DNA from: Adiantum capillus-veneris
Taxonomy: Eukaryota > Streptophyta > Polypodiopsida > Polypodiales > Pteridaceae
Direction: 5' to 3'
NCBI GenBank assembly: GCA_014529385.2
Contig: CM043968.1
Location: 125,387,518-125,451,517 of the forward strand
Length of the DNA stretch: 64,000 nucleotides
Position numbers and translations under genes: made by a program. The notes under the pieces were generated by a model. It was not told the origin of the DNA, did no database searches, and was given only the letters and a program-made list of their open reading frames with translations. This document shows positions 46,836 to 58,742 of this stretch, piece after piece. The number at the start of each line of letters is the position of its first letter. Positions within the stretch are counted from its first letter, which is position 1.

Positions 46836-47821
46836 GCCACATGCGTGGACAATAACTCAATCAACCCTAGTGAATCCATCACTCTGTTGGAAGAAAGTCT
46901 TTGAAATGGGATTGCTCTCACCTTAGACATAGCTTCATACTCCCCTAGGTAAGAAGGTAGAGTTTTTAGCGAGTCTGGTTGGCTGTGCCCCAAACTAATT
47001 GAACCTTGGTCTCCCCCTTGTGAATGCATATCAAAGTTCATTTGTGATCTTGCCTCAAACTCTTCAATGGGAGGTAAGATCTCATTTTTCTCCTTTCTCG
47101 TGCTATTTATTTGGTGGTTCACCCTGTTAGCTTCATTTGCTTCCCGGATTTGCTTCCACAGGTCATCTAGATTGTTACAATCCTTACCCATTTCTACCAA
47201 TGTTTTAGGCTGGAAATCATCAATTGTCTCATCTTTTGTATTTGGCACTATGATAGGTTCTCTCCTAGACCCAGAGGCAGTCGTGAGTCTCTCCTTCGTG
47301 TCTACTTGTTTCTCTAGAGTTGGTTTGATAGGGGTTCGAGCTGGTACCTCGTGCCAACTTGTAGGTTTACCAAGCGGATTTTCTATCAAGGATTGGGCTG
47401 TTTCAATCATCTTTCGACACATTTCCAACCTCTATTTTTCTATTTCTGCATATGGATAAGTCATCCATCTTTGCTCTTAGGTTTGGTTGTTTTTTAGTTT
47501 GTCTTCGTATGCTTTTAAAAGTGCATCCAACTGCTCATTTACTTTTTCTACCAGCATTGATCCTCCTGATCCTGCACTTCGGGGTTCCTTTACTTCCTTG
47601 GGCCCTATTGTTGCCGCAGTGTGTGAGCTTAAACTAGTTAGATCCTCTAACCGCTCTAATATATCCTTTGTGTGTTTTAACTCCTCGGATAGAGTTGTTT
47701 GCTCTCGTTCTCTCCTGGCTTTCATACGCATCTTTCTAGCTTTCCAAGTGCTTCTCTGATTTTTCATTTCTGCACTTGGGGCATCGATCTTTGGCTCTTC
47801 AATTATGGGTTCGTTTGTCAT
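46694..47821 (-). pseudogene. Gag-protease linker of element D
   Basis: Two frames (47821-47477 and 47428-46694) encode a charged region, including an Arg/Lys stretch (WKARKMRMKARRERE), a short coiled coil (LSEELKHTKDILERLEDL) and SLGLIELLSTHVACTI. It joins the zinc knuckle region to the protease. No known domain; the segment near 46900 may be the protease N-terminal arm. Confidence 0.6.
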
Positions 47822-49345
47822 TCATTGAGCTTGGGCTCGTGTCAATGCCTGAATAGGTATTACTGTTTCGTTTTTTGACCCTCCACTGGAAGGCACTTCT
47901 TCCAGCATGTTCAAAGTAGTTTTCGCTCCTTTGCTTGGGTTCTTAGGGCAATCAGGAATCAAGTGGGTAATTCCACACTCGGTGCAACGCATTGACTCTA
48001 ATGATTTCATCATGAGGACAATCCCTTAGCCAATGATCTTTGCCACACTTGTAGCAGGGTCCCTTAGGCTGTTGAGGTGCTCCTTGAGCTCCTCTCTGTT
48101 GGTATGCATGCCTCTGCCCGTCCATGCCTCCGTTGGCTATGAACAACAGTGTTCGTTCATCCAAGATGCATCTTCCTTCTCATGCTGCCTGTGTAGCTGT
48201 TGGTGGTCCTGTACTTCCAATCATGCTCCAAGGTTCTGGTGTTGGGGGTTCTTTCGGTGGATAATAGATAGGATTTGCTGCATATCCATTGGAATCTTCG
48301 TACTATTCATGCATAGGTACCAAAGCCTTCTCTTCTGGTTCGTCTACCGTTGGTGTGTATCTTATGCCGACCGGTCGTAATCCTGGTAGGGGTGGTTGTT
48401 GCCCCAATACTGGTTGTGGTCTTTCAACACCTACAGGTCCTGGTAGGTTACCTGCTTGATACCTAGGCATCAGTGGAAGTTGAGGAGATGTTACCTGAGC
48501 TTGGGGAGCATAAGGTCGCTCTCTCACATATCCCTTGTTATAATAACATTCCTCCGTCACATGGTTTGTCCATTTTTATTCAATAGCACACCACTTCGGC
48601 TGCTTAGCCTGAGGCTTGGCATACATATTAAATTTTTTTAGCACTTTCTCTACAAGCTGCTCCTGGCTTACAACTACTTCTCCTTTCGGTGATGTCTTAG
48701 CGGACTTGCTTCCACTTTGTTGTGAGGATGAATCGTCATCAAGATCCTTGAATTCACCCTCCTTGTAGACCGCACAATTGTCTACAAGGTAAAGAGCCTC
48801 CTTAGTTAACTCATTTAACGTCATGCTCCTCTTCATATGTAAGTCCTTCTGGAGATCTGCGTTCCTTAGTCCTTGAATAAATATAAGCACAAGTCTAGAC
48901 TGGGTAGGCAGTTCTTCCACAGGGCATAACTTCACATATCTTTTTAGTCGTAGGGCTGCCTTTTGCACAGATTCCCCTTCTTTCTGTTTGAACTTATGGA
49001 TTTGTGAGACTGTATTATGAGCTATCCCCCTTTGTGAGAATTCCTCAATAAACTCGTCAAAAACCTCCTCCATAGAATCGAAATCTCTACGCTCCACGGA
49101 GTCAAACCAAGTAGCGGCATCCTCTTCTAGGGTAAGTCCAAACCCTGCAAATTGAGTAGGAAAGTCCAAAACTTCTTCAGCTCTAATTACACGCACAAAG
49201 GCTGCTACATGATCCCTAGGATCTCTGTTTCCCGTGTATTTCTTGTTTACCTATTTTTGCACCTGAGAAGGTCTAATTCTTCGATGGTCTACAAATCTCA
49301 TCATTGGTTCTCCTCGTCCTACTTGTATACCTCCTCTGGCCTTCA
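47822..49345 (-). pseudogene. Gag capsid and paired zinc knuckles of element D
   Basis: The capsid-like domain (49196-48576) contains FPTQFAGFGLTLEEDAATWF, FDEFIEEFSQRG, KQKEGESVQKAALRLKRY and LVLIFIQGLRN, a Retrotrans_gag pattern. A Pro/Gln-rich linker (48560-48300) follows. Two knuckles come next: CYKCGKDHWLRDC (about 48000-48050) and, after a 1-nt frame change, CTECGITHLIPDC (about 47950-47990). Both have the spacing C-x2-C-x3-H-x4-C, one residue shorter than the usual x4 before His. Confidence 0.85.
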
Positions 49346-50187
49346 ATAGTGGGAGGGTTCCTCTCCCAGAGGTGCCCCTAAGCCATAATTTCTGATGGTT
49401 CTTGCAAGAGGTGGTTCATCTCTTCTAACTCGTTCTATGGGTTGTCTTCCTGGCTCTGTCGACTCTTGAGTTTTTGGCTTACTCTCGCCTTGATATCGTG
49501 AATAGAGTGGTGGTTCTTGTAAATCTCTGAGCCCTCTTGCGGCTGGATAACCATCTCTGTTTTGGTCTTGTTCTAATGTCGCACTTTGTTGAAGCCATGA
49601 CTGCAATGATGGTTGGGTTGCTTGTTGGTTCTGGTAGTTGAATGTATGTTGTCGGTTAGAATTTGCATCGTACTCTTCTGAAACTGGATTTGTTGACTTG
49701 CTAGGGGTATAGGTGAACCTTGGTACTTCTTCGGGGACATATGTTGATGTTTCTGGAACTGTTGCCTTTTCTACCTCCTCTGGGAGAATTCGTTTGTATT
49801 CTCGCCCGTACCTGTCAACAAAAATGATATCCTTCCCCATAGCAGTTTCATAAGAGAATAAGTAAAGAACCTTGTCTTTGCTTAATTCATTTGGGTAGGG
49901 TTCTTTGCATTGAAAATAAGAGACTACTCCCTCGCTCTCATGCTTGTAAATTCCCACATTCTCATTATAGGTAGAGACCCTGGTTGTTATTTTATCAATT
50001 TTTGGAGGTGGCTCTTGAGCCTCTGAGACCATTTTTTCTTTTGCCACATTATCTCCATATATGTTATAATCCTTAGGGTTACTAACTATCAGATAGTGGT
50101 TCCCCTTTTCGTCTCGGAATCTATCTCCATCATCATAGACTCGAATTATCTCCAGTCTCTTAGAAGGTCTTTCTTATATACAAATAC

Positions 50188-50415
50188 TGTTGGAATTAGG
50201 GTTGCAGAGAAACACACACAGCTTGGAGAAGACGAAGGAAGCTCAAGGCACACAATAGAGAGTGTGTTACTTAGTGTGCAATGGAAAAGATAGATAGCCC
50301 TAGAGTGATGGGCGTATATACGATGCACGGGGGAAAAAACCTCCTAAAGAGGGAAAAAATGCCCCGACGGTTCTAGTGTGTTCACATACATCACTACTAC
50401 ATGTATATGGTAACA
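50188..50415 (-). repeat. 3' LTR of copia3 (228 bp)
   Basis: Starts TGTTGGAATTAGGG and ends ATGGTAACA on the plus strand. Outside is the AATAC duplication, inside the purine tract. Confidence 0.96.
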
Positions 50416-50490
50416 AATCCCCCCTTGAGTGATGCGGTGAACCAGAGCTGGCACATGAGTAAAGGGAAGTGCCATGCCCTGAGGACAGGA

Positions 50491-53400
50491 TCAGTCCACA
50501 AAGGGGAGTAAGCCCAAAGCTTTGCGGAAAGCTTCAAGCTTCTCACGAGACAATGCCTTTGTGAAAAGATCTGCAAGGTTGTCCTGTGTTGGCACATAAG
50601 CCAAGTTGATCTCTCCTACTGAGAGCCTCTCCCTGACATAGTGGTAATGCACCTTGATGTGCTTTGTGCGAGCATGAAAAACTGGGTTCCTCGCAACTGC
50701 CAATGCGCTCTGACTGTCAGTGTAGATAGTGTTGGCAGTGTCCTATCCAACACCCAAATCAGCCATAAGGCGTCTGAGTCATACACACTCAACCGTAGCT
50801 GTGAAGACTGCCCTGTACTCAGCCTCACAACTCGAAGTGGCCACAGTAGGTTGCTTCTTGCTCAACCATGATATAGATGAACTGCCAAGCATGAAACAAA
50901 AACCACTTGTGGACACTCGCGTGTCAAAACAACCAGCCCAATCTGAGTCCGAAAAAGCATGTAAGTCTGGCGGCAATGATCCCCCCCTGGGATAAAACAA
51001 GCCAAGATGTAAAGTGCCACTAAGGTAGCAGAAAATCCTCTTGACATCCTGCCAATGCTTAGACCCTGGGCTATGCATAAATTTGCTGACCTGTGAGACT
51101 GCAAACTGAATATACGGCCTCGTGTTGCATACATAAATGAGGCAGCCAACAGCAGTTTGGTAAAGAGTGACATCAGCAGGATCGCCAGCATCATGTAGAC
51201 TTAACTTCAAACCTGTTTCCATGGGAGTGGCAATAGGTTTGCAATCCTCAAGTCCAAACTTACATAGCAATGTCTCTATGTAACTTTTCTGACACAAGGC
51301 AATACCACCATCACACTGCTTAAATTGTATACCCAAGTAATGATGCAACAGCCCCAAATCTTTCATCTTGAAAGTAGCATTCAAATCAGCCTTAAATTCA
51401 GCAATGTGGCTCTCATTTGGTCCAGTGATCAGCAAATCATCAACATAAAGAACCACAATGAGAAGTACATCACCCTCACGCTTTACATACAATGTGCTTT
51501 CTGTTGGACTGTTACGAAAGCCTCGTTTAACCAAATGAGTGTCAGCTTTCTCATACCAAGCACGAGGAGATTGCTTCAACCCATACAAAGCCTTCTTACA
51601 TCTGCACACTTTGTCCTCTTGTCCTTTTATGACAAAACCGCGAGGCTATGTTACATAAACTTCCTCAAATATGTCACCATTCAAGAAAGCAGTAACAATG
51701 TCTGATTGATGTACATCCCAACCAAAATGAGCTACCAATGCACATAGAAAACGTACAGTAGTCATACGACAAGTGGGAGCAAAAGTCTCTTCATAATCTA
51801 TGCCTTTTTGCTGTGCATAACCTTTTGCAACAAGTCGAGCCTTATGGCGATCGATCTCACCATCCGCCTTGCGTTTCAACTTGTAAACCCACTTCGTACC
51901 AATGGCCTTTTTTCCAGGAGGCAAATCACATAAAGTCCATGTGTCATTTTCTATAAGTGCATCATATTCTGATTGCATGGTAGCCATCCAATTTTTTGAA
52001 TTTTGTGCTTAATCAAAAGTCAGAGGCTCCTCAACATCATGTAAGCTAGACACAGCCAAAGCATAATAATCTGATGCATAAGATGCATGGCGAGAGCCTG
52101 AACGAGTACGACTAGACAAAGGTGCATCCAATTTACTGTCACGCAAAGTGTGCACCAGCCATTTTGGCATACCTCTAGTCTGCTCATTTTCAGCCCTTTC
52201 CTCATCAAGTACATCATGTACATCTGCATCAGTAACAGGCTGATCTAAAACATTTTCAGAAACCCCCATAGGCTGTACATTTGCCTCATTGGAACTTACA
52301 TTTGTATTTCCACCACTGAAAAGAGTCAACAAAGTGTCATAAATGTCCTGTGAGCTTGTCTCTAGTACATGACAGCAAGGACTGAACAGAATCTTCCACA
52401 AACACTACATCCCGTGAAACCAGAATACGTTTTGTTTGCGGATGATACAACCTGTATCCTTTGCTTTCAGCACTATAACCAACAAAAATACATTTGACAG
52501 CCTTATCATCCAATTTTCTGCGCTGCACTTGTGGCACCAAAGCATATGCCAAACAGCCAAAAACACGCATGTGCTCAATAGAAGGCTTTCTATCATGCCA
52601 TGCTTCATATGGAGTAATAGACTGCAAAGCTTTCATAGGACACCTGTTAAGTACATAAGTGGCACACATGATGGCCTCAAGCCAAAAAGAATGTGGCAAA
52701 GATTGACTTTTGACCATACATCGTGCCATTTCCGTCAGTGATCTGTTTTTCCTCTCAGCAACACCATTTTGCTGAGGTGTATAAGGCACTGTACATTGGT
52801 GTTTTATCCATGACTAGCCAGAAATGCATTAAATTCATGAGACATATACTCCCCCCCTCGATCGGAACAGAGGGTGCCCATAGTACATTTCGAGACATTT
52901 TCAGCCATAGCCAGAAATTGTTTGAAGCACATAAAAACTTCTGACTTCGCTTTAAGTGGAAATACCCATGCATGCCTAGAGTAATCATCAATGAAAGTCA
53001 CGAAGTACAGCTAATTTCCCAAGGACGGAGTTTACATGGGCCCACAAACATCACTATGCACAAGCTGCAACCTGCATGTGGCCCGAACTGAACCATCCTT
53101 TGGAAATTTAGAACGCTGCATCTTACCCAAAATACAGTCTTCACAAACATGTTTGACAGGTGCTTCAAGAGGCGGCAAAGAAGCAACCATATCAGATTTG
53201 TGCAAACACAGCAAACTGACAAAATTCAGATGACCAAAACGTGCATGCCAAAGTTTTGCATCTGAAATAGCCCTTGAATCTGCAACAGCATTTGCAAAAT
53301 CTTGTCCACACTTGTCATACAAAGTGAGCTTATACAGCCCACGGCACAAAAGCCCAGATGCAACAATTTCATCACCAAAAATGAGATCATGAAGTGTACA

Positions 53401-54720
53401 TCTGTCATCCACAAATTTGACTACAAGTCCAAGTCTAGCAAGTGCGGATACAGACAAGAGATTCTTCTTGATCCCAGGTACATAAAGTGCATCAACAAGT
53501 GTGAAGGAACTGCCATTAGAAGCAGTGAGCACAATCTTTCCAACTCCCTGAACTAGATAAGAGGCGTTGTTGGCACAAGTGATTGAATTCCCATGAGGGA
53601 CAAACTCGAGAGAGGTAAACAATTCACAATGTGAGGTAATGTGCTTTGTAGCACCACTGTCGGAATACCACACATGTGAATCTACAGCAACTGACAAGCA
53701 TGCATCATGGACAACAGGATTGTAAGTGTACTCTGCGCTAAAAGCCCATTCTGCATCAACATCAGCAACACAGTCTCCTTTCACAGAAGACTTAACAATG
53801 GCTTCATTTGTAGTGGAACCAACATTTGCAGTGGAACCACCCTCTTTCTTCTTAGGATCTTTGGCCTTCAACCTAGGACACGACTTGATCAAGTGATCAT
53901 TGGCTTTACAATAATGGCAACGCATCTTCTTTTTGCCCTTATCAACAGAATTTCCAGACGAAGTACTGCTAGCAGAAGCATTAGGAATAGAATTTTTGCC
54001 ACTCGCAGCAGAACCATAAGAAGTGGCTGCATTACTGTTACCACCCTTTCTTTGAGAAGCAATAAAGGCCTGCTCAACTGCACGCTGCCTAGTCCTGTTT
54101 TTTTTGGAAAGTGACTCTTGCAACAGCAATGTGCATAATGCACCAAACTTGACAACTTCTCGATTTCCTTGGGTCATAAGTCTCCAAGTACTAGCAAAAG
54201 TCTAGTAAGAATCTGGTAAGGCATCAAGAACAATCTGCACAAAGGAACTGTCTGAAATGACTTCACCAGCAGAAATAAGTTGCTCATTGATATCCTTGAC
54301 ACTAGCAAGGAAAGTGTCCAAAGCAATTTTAGCCTCATTGCGGCTTGCATAAAGACCTGCTAAAATATCCCCAAGTCTGTTTTGCAAATTTTGCTGAACG
54401 GATGTGAGGAACAATGGTGCGCTTCACAGACAACGCAATCAATGCATGAGCCTGCGCATCCTTAACATCCCAACGAGCTTGTTCTGTCGTAGGCAAAACA
54501 ACTCTTACAGCTGCAATCCTTGCAACAAGACCTGCAACATCCTCAACATCGCCTACATCCTCAGAACCAGGACGTACATCAATGCCCTGCACAATGTTCC
54601 CGCACCCTTTGACACAAGAACATGTTGCATCATATAAGCCCACATAGGGTAGTTGTCCCCATCCAACCTGTCCTCAACAGCAAACATCTTGAACACATCT
54701 GTGTTGTTGTTGTCAGCCAT
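50491..54720 (-). pseudogene. copia3 gag-pol polyprotein, lightly broken
   Basis: Gag starts at 54720 (MADNNNTDVFKMF, GDNYPMWAYMMQHVL); a frame change near 54600 and a stop near 54200 interrupt it. Frame 54177-53032 has the knuckle CHYCKANDHLIKSC (about 53910-53950), protease VWYSDSGATKHIT (D at 53659-53661), pre-integrase LWHARFGHLN and the first integrase D in LVHSDVCGPM. Integrase continues with FIDDYSRHAWVF, CSDRGGEYMSHEF and QQNGVAERKNRS (53001-52337). RT (51987-50779) shows WVYKLKRKADG, QSDIVTAFLNGD and LYVDDLLITG, and RNase H ends near 50491 with AVARNPVFHARTKHI. Only a handful of stops or frameshifts were seen, agreeing with the small LTR divergence. Confidence 0.93.
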
Positions 54721-55068
54721 GGTAAATGTTGCACCTGATGTGAAAACTGTCCGAAAATAGGAGAAACGGAGCGGGAACAACCTGTGCTATATAGCACAAA
54801 CCGTAGAAGACTATAAGGCACATGTTATGCAGAAAACGGCACTGACAGAAATTCTGCACAAAATGACGAAATAGCCTGTGCAGTACTGCCTGTAGTGGAA
54901 ACGGAGGCCGAAATGAGCCCAAATCAAAATTCTGAGCAGACCAAGCTCTACGAGCTTACCCAAAATGTTTGTCAACCTGCGAACGCTCGCCAAAGCTCAC
55001 TGAAATCGGAGAAAGTGAGCAGGCGTGTGCTGGAGCAGCTGGCGACTAAGCCAGGGAGGACATGACCT

Positions 55069-55082
55069 ACTCTGATACCAAT
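55069..55082 (-). promoter_or_regulatory. Primer-binding site of copia3
   Basis: The minus strand reads ATTGGTATCAGAG directly inside the LTR, an initiator-Met-type primer site. Confidence 0.9.
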
Positions 55083-55310
55083 TGTTGGAATTAGGGTTGC
55101 AGAGAAACACACACAGCTTGGAGAAGACGAAGGAAGCTCAAGGCACACAATAGAGAGTGTGTTACTTAGTGTGCAATGGAAAAGATAGATAGCCCTAGAG
55201 TGATGGGCGTATATACAATGCACGGGGGAAAAAACCTCCTAAAGAGGGGAAAAATGCCCCGGCGGTCCTAGTGTGTTCACACACATCACTACCACATGTA
55301 TATGGTAACA
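55083..55310 (-). repeat. 5' LTR of copia3 (228 bp)
   Basis: Same length as the left LTR with about six transitions between them (for example ATACGATG against ATACAATG). AATAC follows at 55311-55315. Confidence 0.96.
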
Positions 55311-55599
55311 AATACACTTGCGTCCCCGATAGTCATAATAAACTAGGGCTCCCCTAGCGTTTGTTCTTTCTAAGAAGATTATAGTGAACTTGGCATCGTT
55401 CAAAGGGTTTTGGGAGGTACTTCCTCCTAGCAGTTGTCCTTCACCAGAGAAACCTCCTGGCTGTTGACTACCCATCATGAAGAAGGACTTATTTGATGAA
55501 GTGTTTGTATCACTACCTTCCTCAATGATCGGGGCTAATGGATCTAGCCTTGCCTGGGTTACACTTTCTTCAGTGGATACTAAGCTACCCTAATCACCT

Positions 55600-57714
55600 G
55601 CCACTTTTTGGTCTCTAGGAATGTGTCTTCCTGATCTTAAATTCATCAAACTTAGCAATGCAATTTATCCCAAATCCAACCACTCACCTGGCAAGGGATC
55701 AGTTTCCGCACAACTTCTTGCCTTGCTGTTGAATATACCTGTACACAAGCGTTTAATTTCAGCAATCGAATCAAAATATTTAACCGCTAGAGGTGGTCTT
55801 AGTAATGATTGGTATAACTGGGGGCTTAACCTCAACCACTATTGTACTCTATACACTCAAGATGTTCTTGATTAGGTCTGCTAATCTGGAACTGTACTTT
55901 ACCCGAGTGTTTGTCAGTTAGAGGTAAAGTCTTAATTCCGTCTATGCGCCATCAAAAGGTCAAACAAGGTCCAATTTCACTTATGAAAGAAGTTCTGGAA
56001 CTCTTAAGTCAATTGGAACATCACTCTATGTCCACAGTTAGATTTTGACTTCAATAAGACCCTGTAGACATCCTACGCGTAGCATGTCTACCTACCCTAT
56101 TTCGGCTGAAATTTGCACTATAGATTCCCCTTGATGTGCTGAGTCCACAACTGTTCTCACTTTTTGATTTGGACACCTATAAGCTGGTCAATTGATCAGA
56201 AACCTGTTCCAACAGCCTGATGTTGATCTGACCAGTCAAATCAACTCCAATTTGGACCAAAATTGACTAGGAGGCTTGCGTAAGGCTATACAACACCTTG
56301 CTATGTCTACATTCAGATTTTGACTTCAATATCATGCCTTAGACATACTATGCGTAGCATGTCTAACTGCACAAAATTGCTCCAAATTCAAACCACATAC
56401 TCCTCTTAAGGTGCTGATCACTCTGGTATACTCACAGTTGGATTTGGAGTGCTAAATCATTGTGAACACATCCTACGCGTAGAATGTCTAAGTGCTATGT
56501 TTGACTCCAAACTTGAGCCACAGCTTCCCCTTGATATCAGCAACCCAATGCTATGCTTAGATTTTAGTTTGGATTTCAAAAGATCCCAATTTTAGATATT
56601 CTAGCCTTTTTCAGTCAAAAATGCTAAAGTCTACTTAAAATCCAATTTTCTCAGCCAATTGGGATGAAACCTTTCTCATGCACTTAATAAATCATAGATC
56701 ATGCTCATAAAGACATCCTGTGGTTTTGGTCTCAAAAATTATGCCTTGGGCCCAATTTGGGTAAGATGTCTGGCAATTTCTGTCTTTTGGCCTTATCCTA
56801 TCGAGGTATGGTCAAGTTCCCCCTTACAAGTGAATATAGGGTAATTGCTACCTTCTAAACGCATTGGTCATCTTAGATTTTCAAAATTCTCACCAGAACA
56901 CCCTCTAGACATCCTACACGTAGGATGTCTACTGCTCCTTTTCTCAGACTTAAGTGCTACTTTGCCTTCCCTATGCTCTCAGAAAGTGCCAATATGCCTT
57001 ACAAGTGCAAAATATGCAAATTTCTCTCAATTTAAACCTTTTCTGAACTTTTACGTTTTCTGAGTCCGCCTTTTAGCTTTCGGGCAATCCAATAAGGGAA
57101 AAACACTCAAGTCTATATGTTACTAGGGTGAAACCCACCCTCTGAACACACAAGTGACCTCAGTTTTCCCAAATTCCCTGCTAAAAACCCCCTGGAGACA
57201 TGCTACGCGTAGGCTTTCTATTGTCTTAAAATTTAAATTTTTTCTTACAGAAGTACTCCCTATGCTCTGCAGCTCTCTCAGAAATACTCACAGAAACTTT
57301 TGAACTTCAATTCAGCTTCTGAACACTCTTTTCTGTCTTTTACAGCTCTTTGATGAGCCTAACAACAAATATAACATGCATGAAGTGCTCCAGATCATAA
57401 ATCGTGATGTCCTACTTACCCTACTCCTACTCATCATATGAGATGGTGATTTTGGTGTCTCGATTGCTTCCTGGCCTCTCCGGACTCTCAAGCTATCCTT
57501 TCACCGCCTCTACCACTCAACTCCTACTCTCCTAGCTAATACTACCTAAGTCGAAGGATTTAGGCCAGACACATGCTCCCTAGACTCCTCCTAAGACCTA
57601 GAGATAGAGAGTCCCCCACCCTCTGATCCTATCTAAATGTAAAATAAGACTCTAGCAAGCCAGAGAATCCCTATCCTCAAGGACTAGTCTCGGTCACCTA
57701 CCTAGGGTTTTCGT
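55600..57714 (-). other. 5' leader of element D with palindrome cluster 2
   Basis: About 2.1 kb between the gag extension and the PBS. No coding frame with recognisable motifs. It carries five copies of the 24-bp palindrome (56066-57219) embedded in diverged repeats. Confidence 0.7.
56066..57219. repeat. Five 24-bp palindromes in the element D leader (cluster 2)
   Basis: Copies at 56066-56089, 56341-56364, 56466-56489, 56907-56930 and 57196-57219, all variants of AGACATCCTACG plus its inverse with one to four mismatches. Distances are 275, 125, 441 and 289 bp, so the array is more disturbed than cluster 1. Flanking words such as TTTGATTTGGAC are shared with cluster 1 in the same orientation. 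Confidence 0.9.
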
Positions 57715-57732
57715 CCCCGACAGTGGCGCCAA
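57715..57732 (-). promoter_or_regulatory. Primer-binding site of element D, TGGCGCC type
   Basis: The minus strand reads TTGGCGCCACTGTCGGGG directly after the LTR. TGGCGCC...GGGGA sites are usual in Tat/Athila-type plant gypsy elements. Confidence 0.88.
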
Positions 57733-58742
57733 TGTTGGCAGATACGCCGCGACGGACGTCAGCCCAGCGAGAACTCACCGAACAAAATTTGTCAGCTAAG
57801 GACGAAGCTCGACCCGCAGGCGCGTGGAAGCAAGCATAGGGTGTCAACCTACACTCGACCGACTATTGACTACTTCCTACAGAGGTCTCTACCCAATGTC
57901 TAAGTTACAACCTTCAAGAGTACACAAGAGGAGATTTCCTACAACGCTTTCAAGAGCCAAATACCCACCAAACGTTCTAGAAACGCTATGGAACTTGAGG
58001 GAAATCCTATTAACACCAATAGGTCGCTCTCCCTAAGGTCCGTGCCCAAAACCCAAACCCTAAACACCCTATACAGAATCGTGTAGGATGTCTGGTCGAA
58101 TTTTATAGGTCGTCGTTTCTGAAAACTAAAGTACCTAATGTATAGCTCTACTCATTGCGAACGCGTAGATATGCTGAAATGCAAAAACGGACAACGTATG
58201 CTCACCGAATCGCCAGATATAGCTCGTGGATCGATCTCGCAAAGCTGGGTCGTACACGTGCAATGTAGGTGTTGACGCGTAGCTCTCTCCGAGGGCAACA
58301 CACTGCACTTCTCCGCACTCGATTCCGACTACCAGTGTGCGCGTCGCGTCAAGATAAACTCTCACTCTCTCTCGTACACAGAGTACGCTCAACTCATACA
58401 GACAAAACTTATAAAAATGACAAAGGGTTTTTCTGCATTAAGGTCAAAAGTGGTATAAATACCTTACAATCTCAAACCATTAAGGTCAAAAGTGGTATAA
58501 ATACCTTACAATCTCAAACCATTAAGGTCAAAAGTGGTATAAATACCTTACAACCCTAATGTTCCAATTTAACCATTTACTAAGTCTAAATGTCAAAAAT
58601 GGGATACAATTTGGAAGCTTCTGCAAGCCCCACTATTTACAAAGGTAAAATGACGGTTTCTTCTCAATTAAGGAATGATTACAAAGAAAATTAGTATCCC
58701 GCTAGGCAATCATCCTCCATTGAGTGTGTCTAGCCACTAACA
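57733..58742 (-). repeat. 5' LTR of element D (1010 bp)
   Basis: Plus-strand ends TGTTGGCAGA and CCACTAACA. It lacks the 152-bp duplication of the other LTR but has a 42-bp unit in triplicate (58437-58556). Apart from these length changes the two LTRs are closely similar. Confidence 0.95.
58437..58556. repeat. Triplicated 42-bp unit with a TATAAATA core in the 5' LTR
   Basis: Units start at 58437, 58479 and 58521 (the last slightly short), each ATTAAGGTCAAAAGTGG then TATAAATA (58454, 58496, 58538). The 3' LTR has one unit (TATAAATA at 35142-35149). In transcription direction the core reads TATTTATA about 200-290 bp into the LTR, where a promoter could lie; that role is inference. Confidence 0.9.

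Larger units (their letters stand above)
50188..55310 (-). mobile_element. Complete Ty1/copia retrotransposon (copia3) with AATAC target duplications
   Basis: Identical-length LTRs (228 bp each) at 50188-50415 and 55083-55310 with TG...CA ends, AATAC at 50183-50187 and 55311-55315, an iMet-type PBS (55069-55082) and a purine tract (minus AAGGGGGG near 50416-50424). The element is 5,123 bp. The LTRs differ at about six positions, all transitions, so it is the youngest dated insertion in the window. It sits in the gag extension of element D. Confidence 0.97.
49343..55590 (-). pseudogene. N-terminal extension of element D gag, split by copia3
   Basis: The frame begins near 55590-55478 (SFFMMGSQQPGGFSGEG, then FTIIFLERTNARGALVYYDY) and reaches the AATAC target site. 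It resumes in phase after copia3 at 50182 (RVYDDGDRFRDEKGNHYLI) with a single TAA, and runs to 49343 through VGIYKHESEGVVSYF, DKVLYLFSYETAMG and IIFVDRYGREYKRILPEE and a Gln/Pro/Ser-rich tail. It precedes the capsid domain. Some Tat-branch elements have an extra ORF upstream of gag, and this may be comparable, but I recognise no domain. Confidence 0.65.
34267..58742 (-). mobile_element. Giant Ty3/gypsy retrotransposon D with AAGAT target duplications
   Basis: LTRs at 34267-35353 and 57733-58742 are flanked by AAGAT (34262-34266 and 58743-58747). A TGGCGCC-type PBS sits inside the right LTR and a 13-base polypurine tract inside the left one. The span is 24,476 bp; about 19.35 kb after removing copia3 (50188-55310). 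Minus-strand order: leader with palindrome cluster, gag with two zinc knuckles, PR, RT, RNase H, duplicated H2C2, integrase, second protease-like domain with WxPK repeats, internal polypurine tract, second palindrome cluster, a coiled-coil ORF block, PPT, LTR. The size, PBS type and extra ORFs point to the Tat/Athila branch of plant gypsy elements (inference). All ORFs carry stops or frameshifts. Confidence 0.95.
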
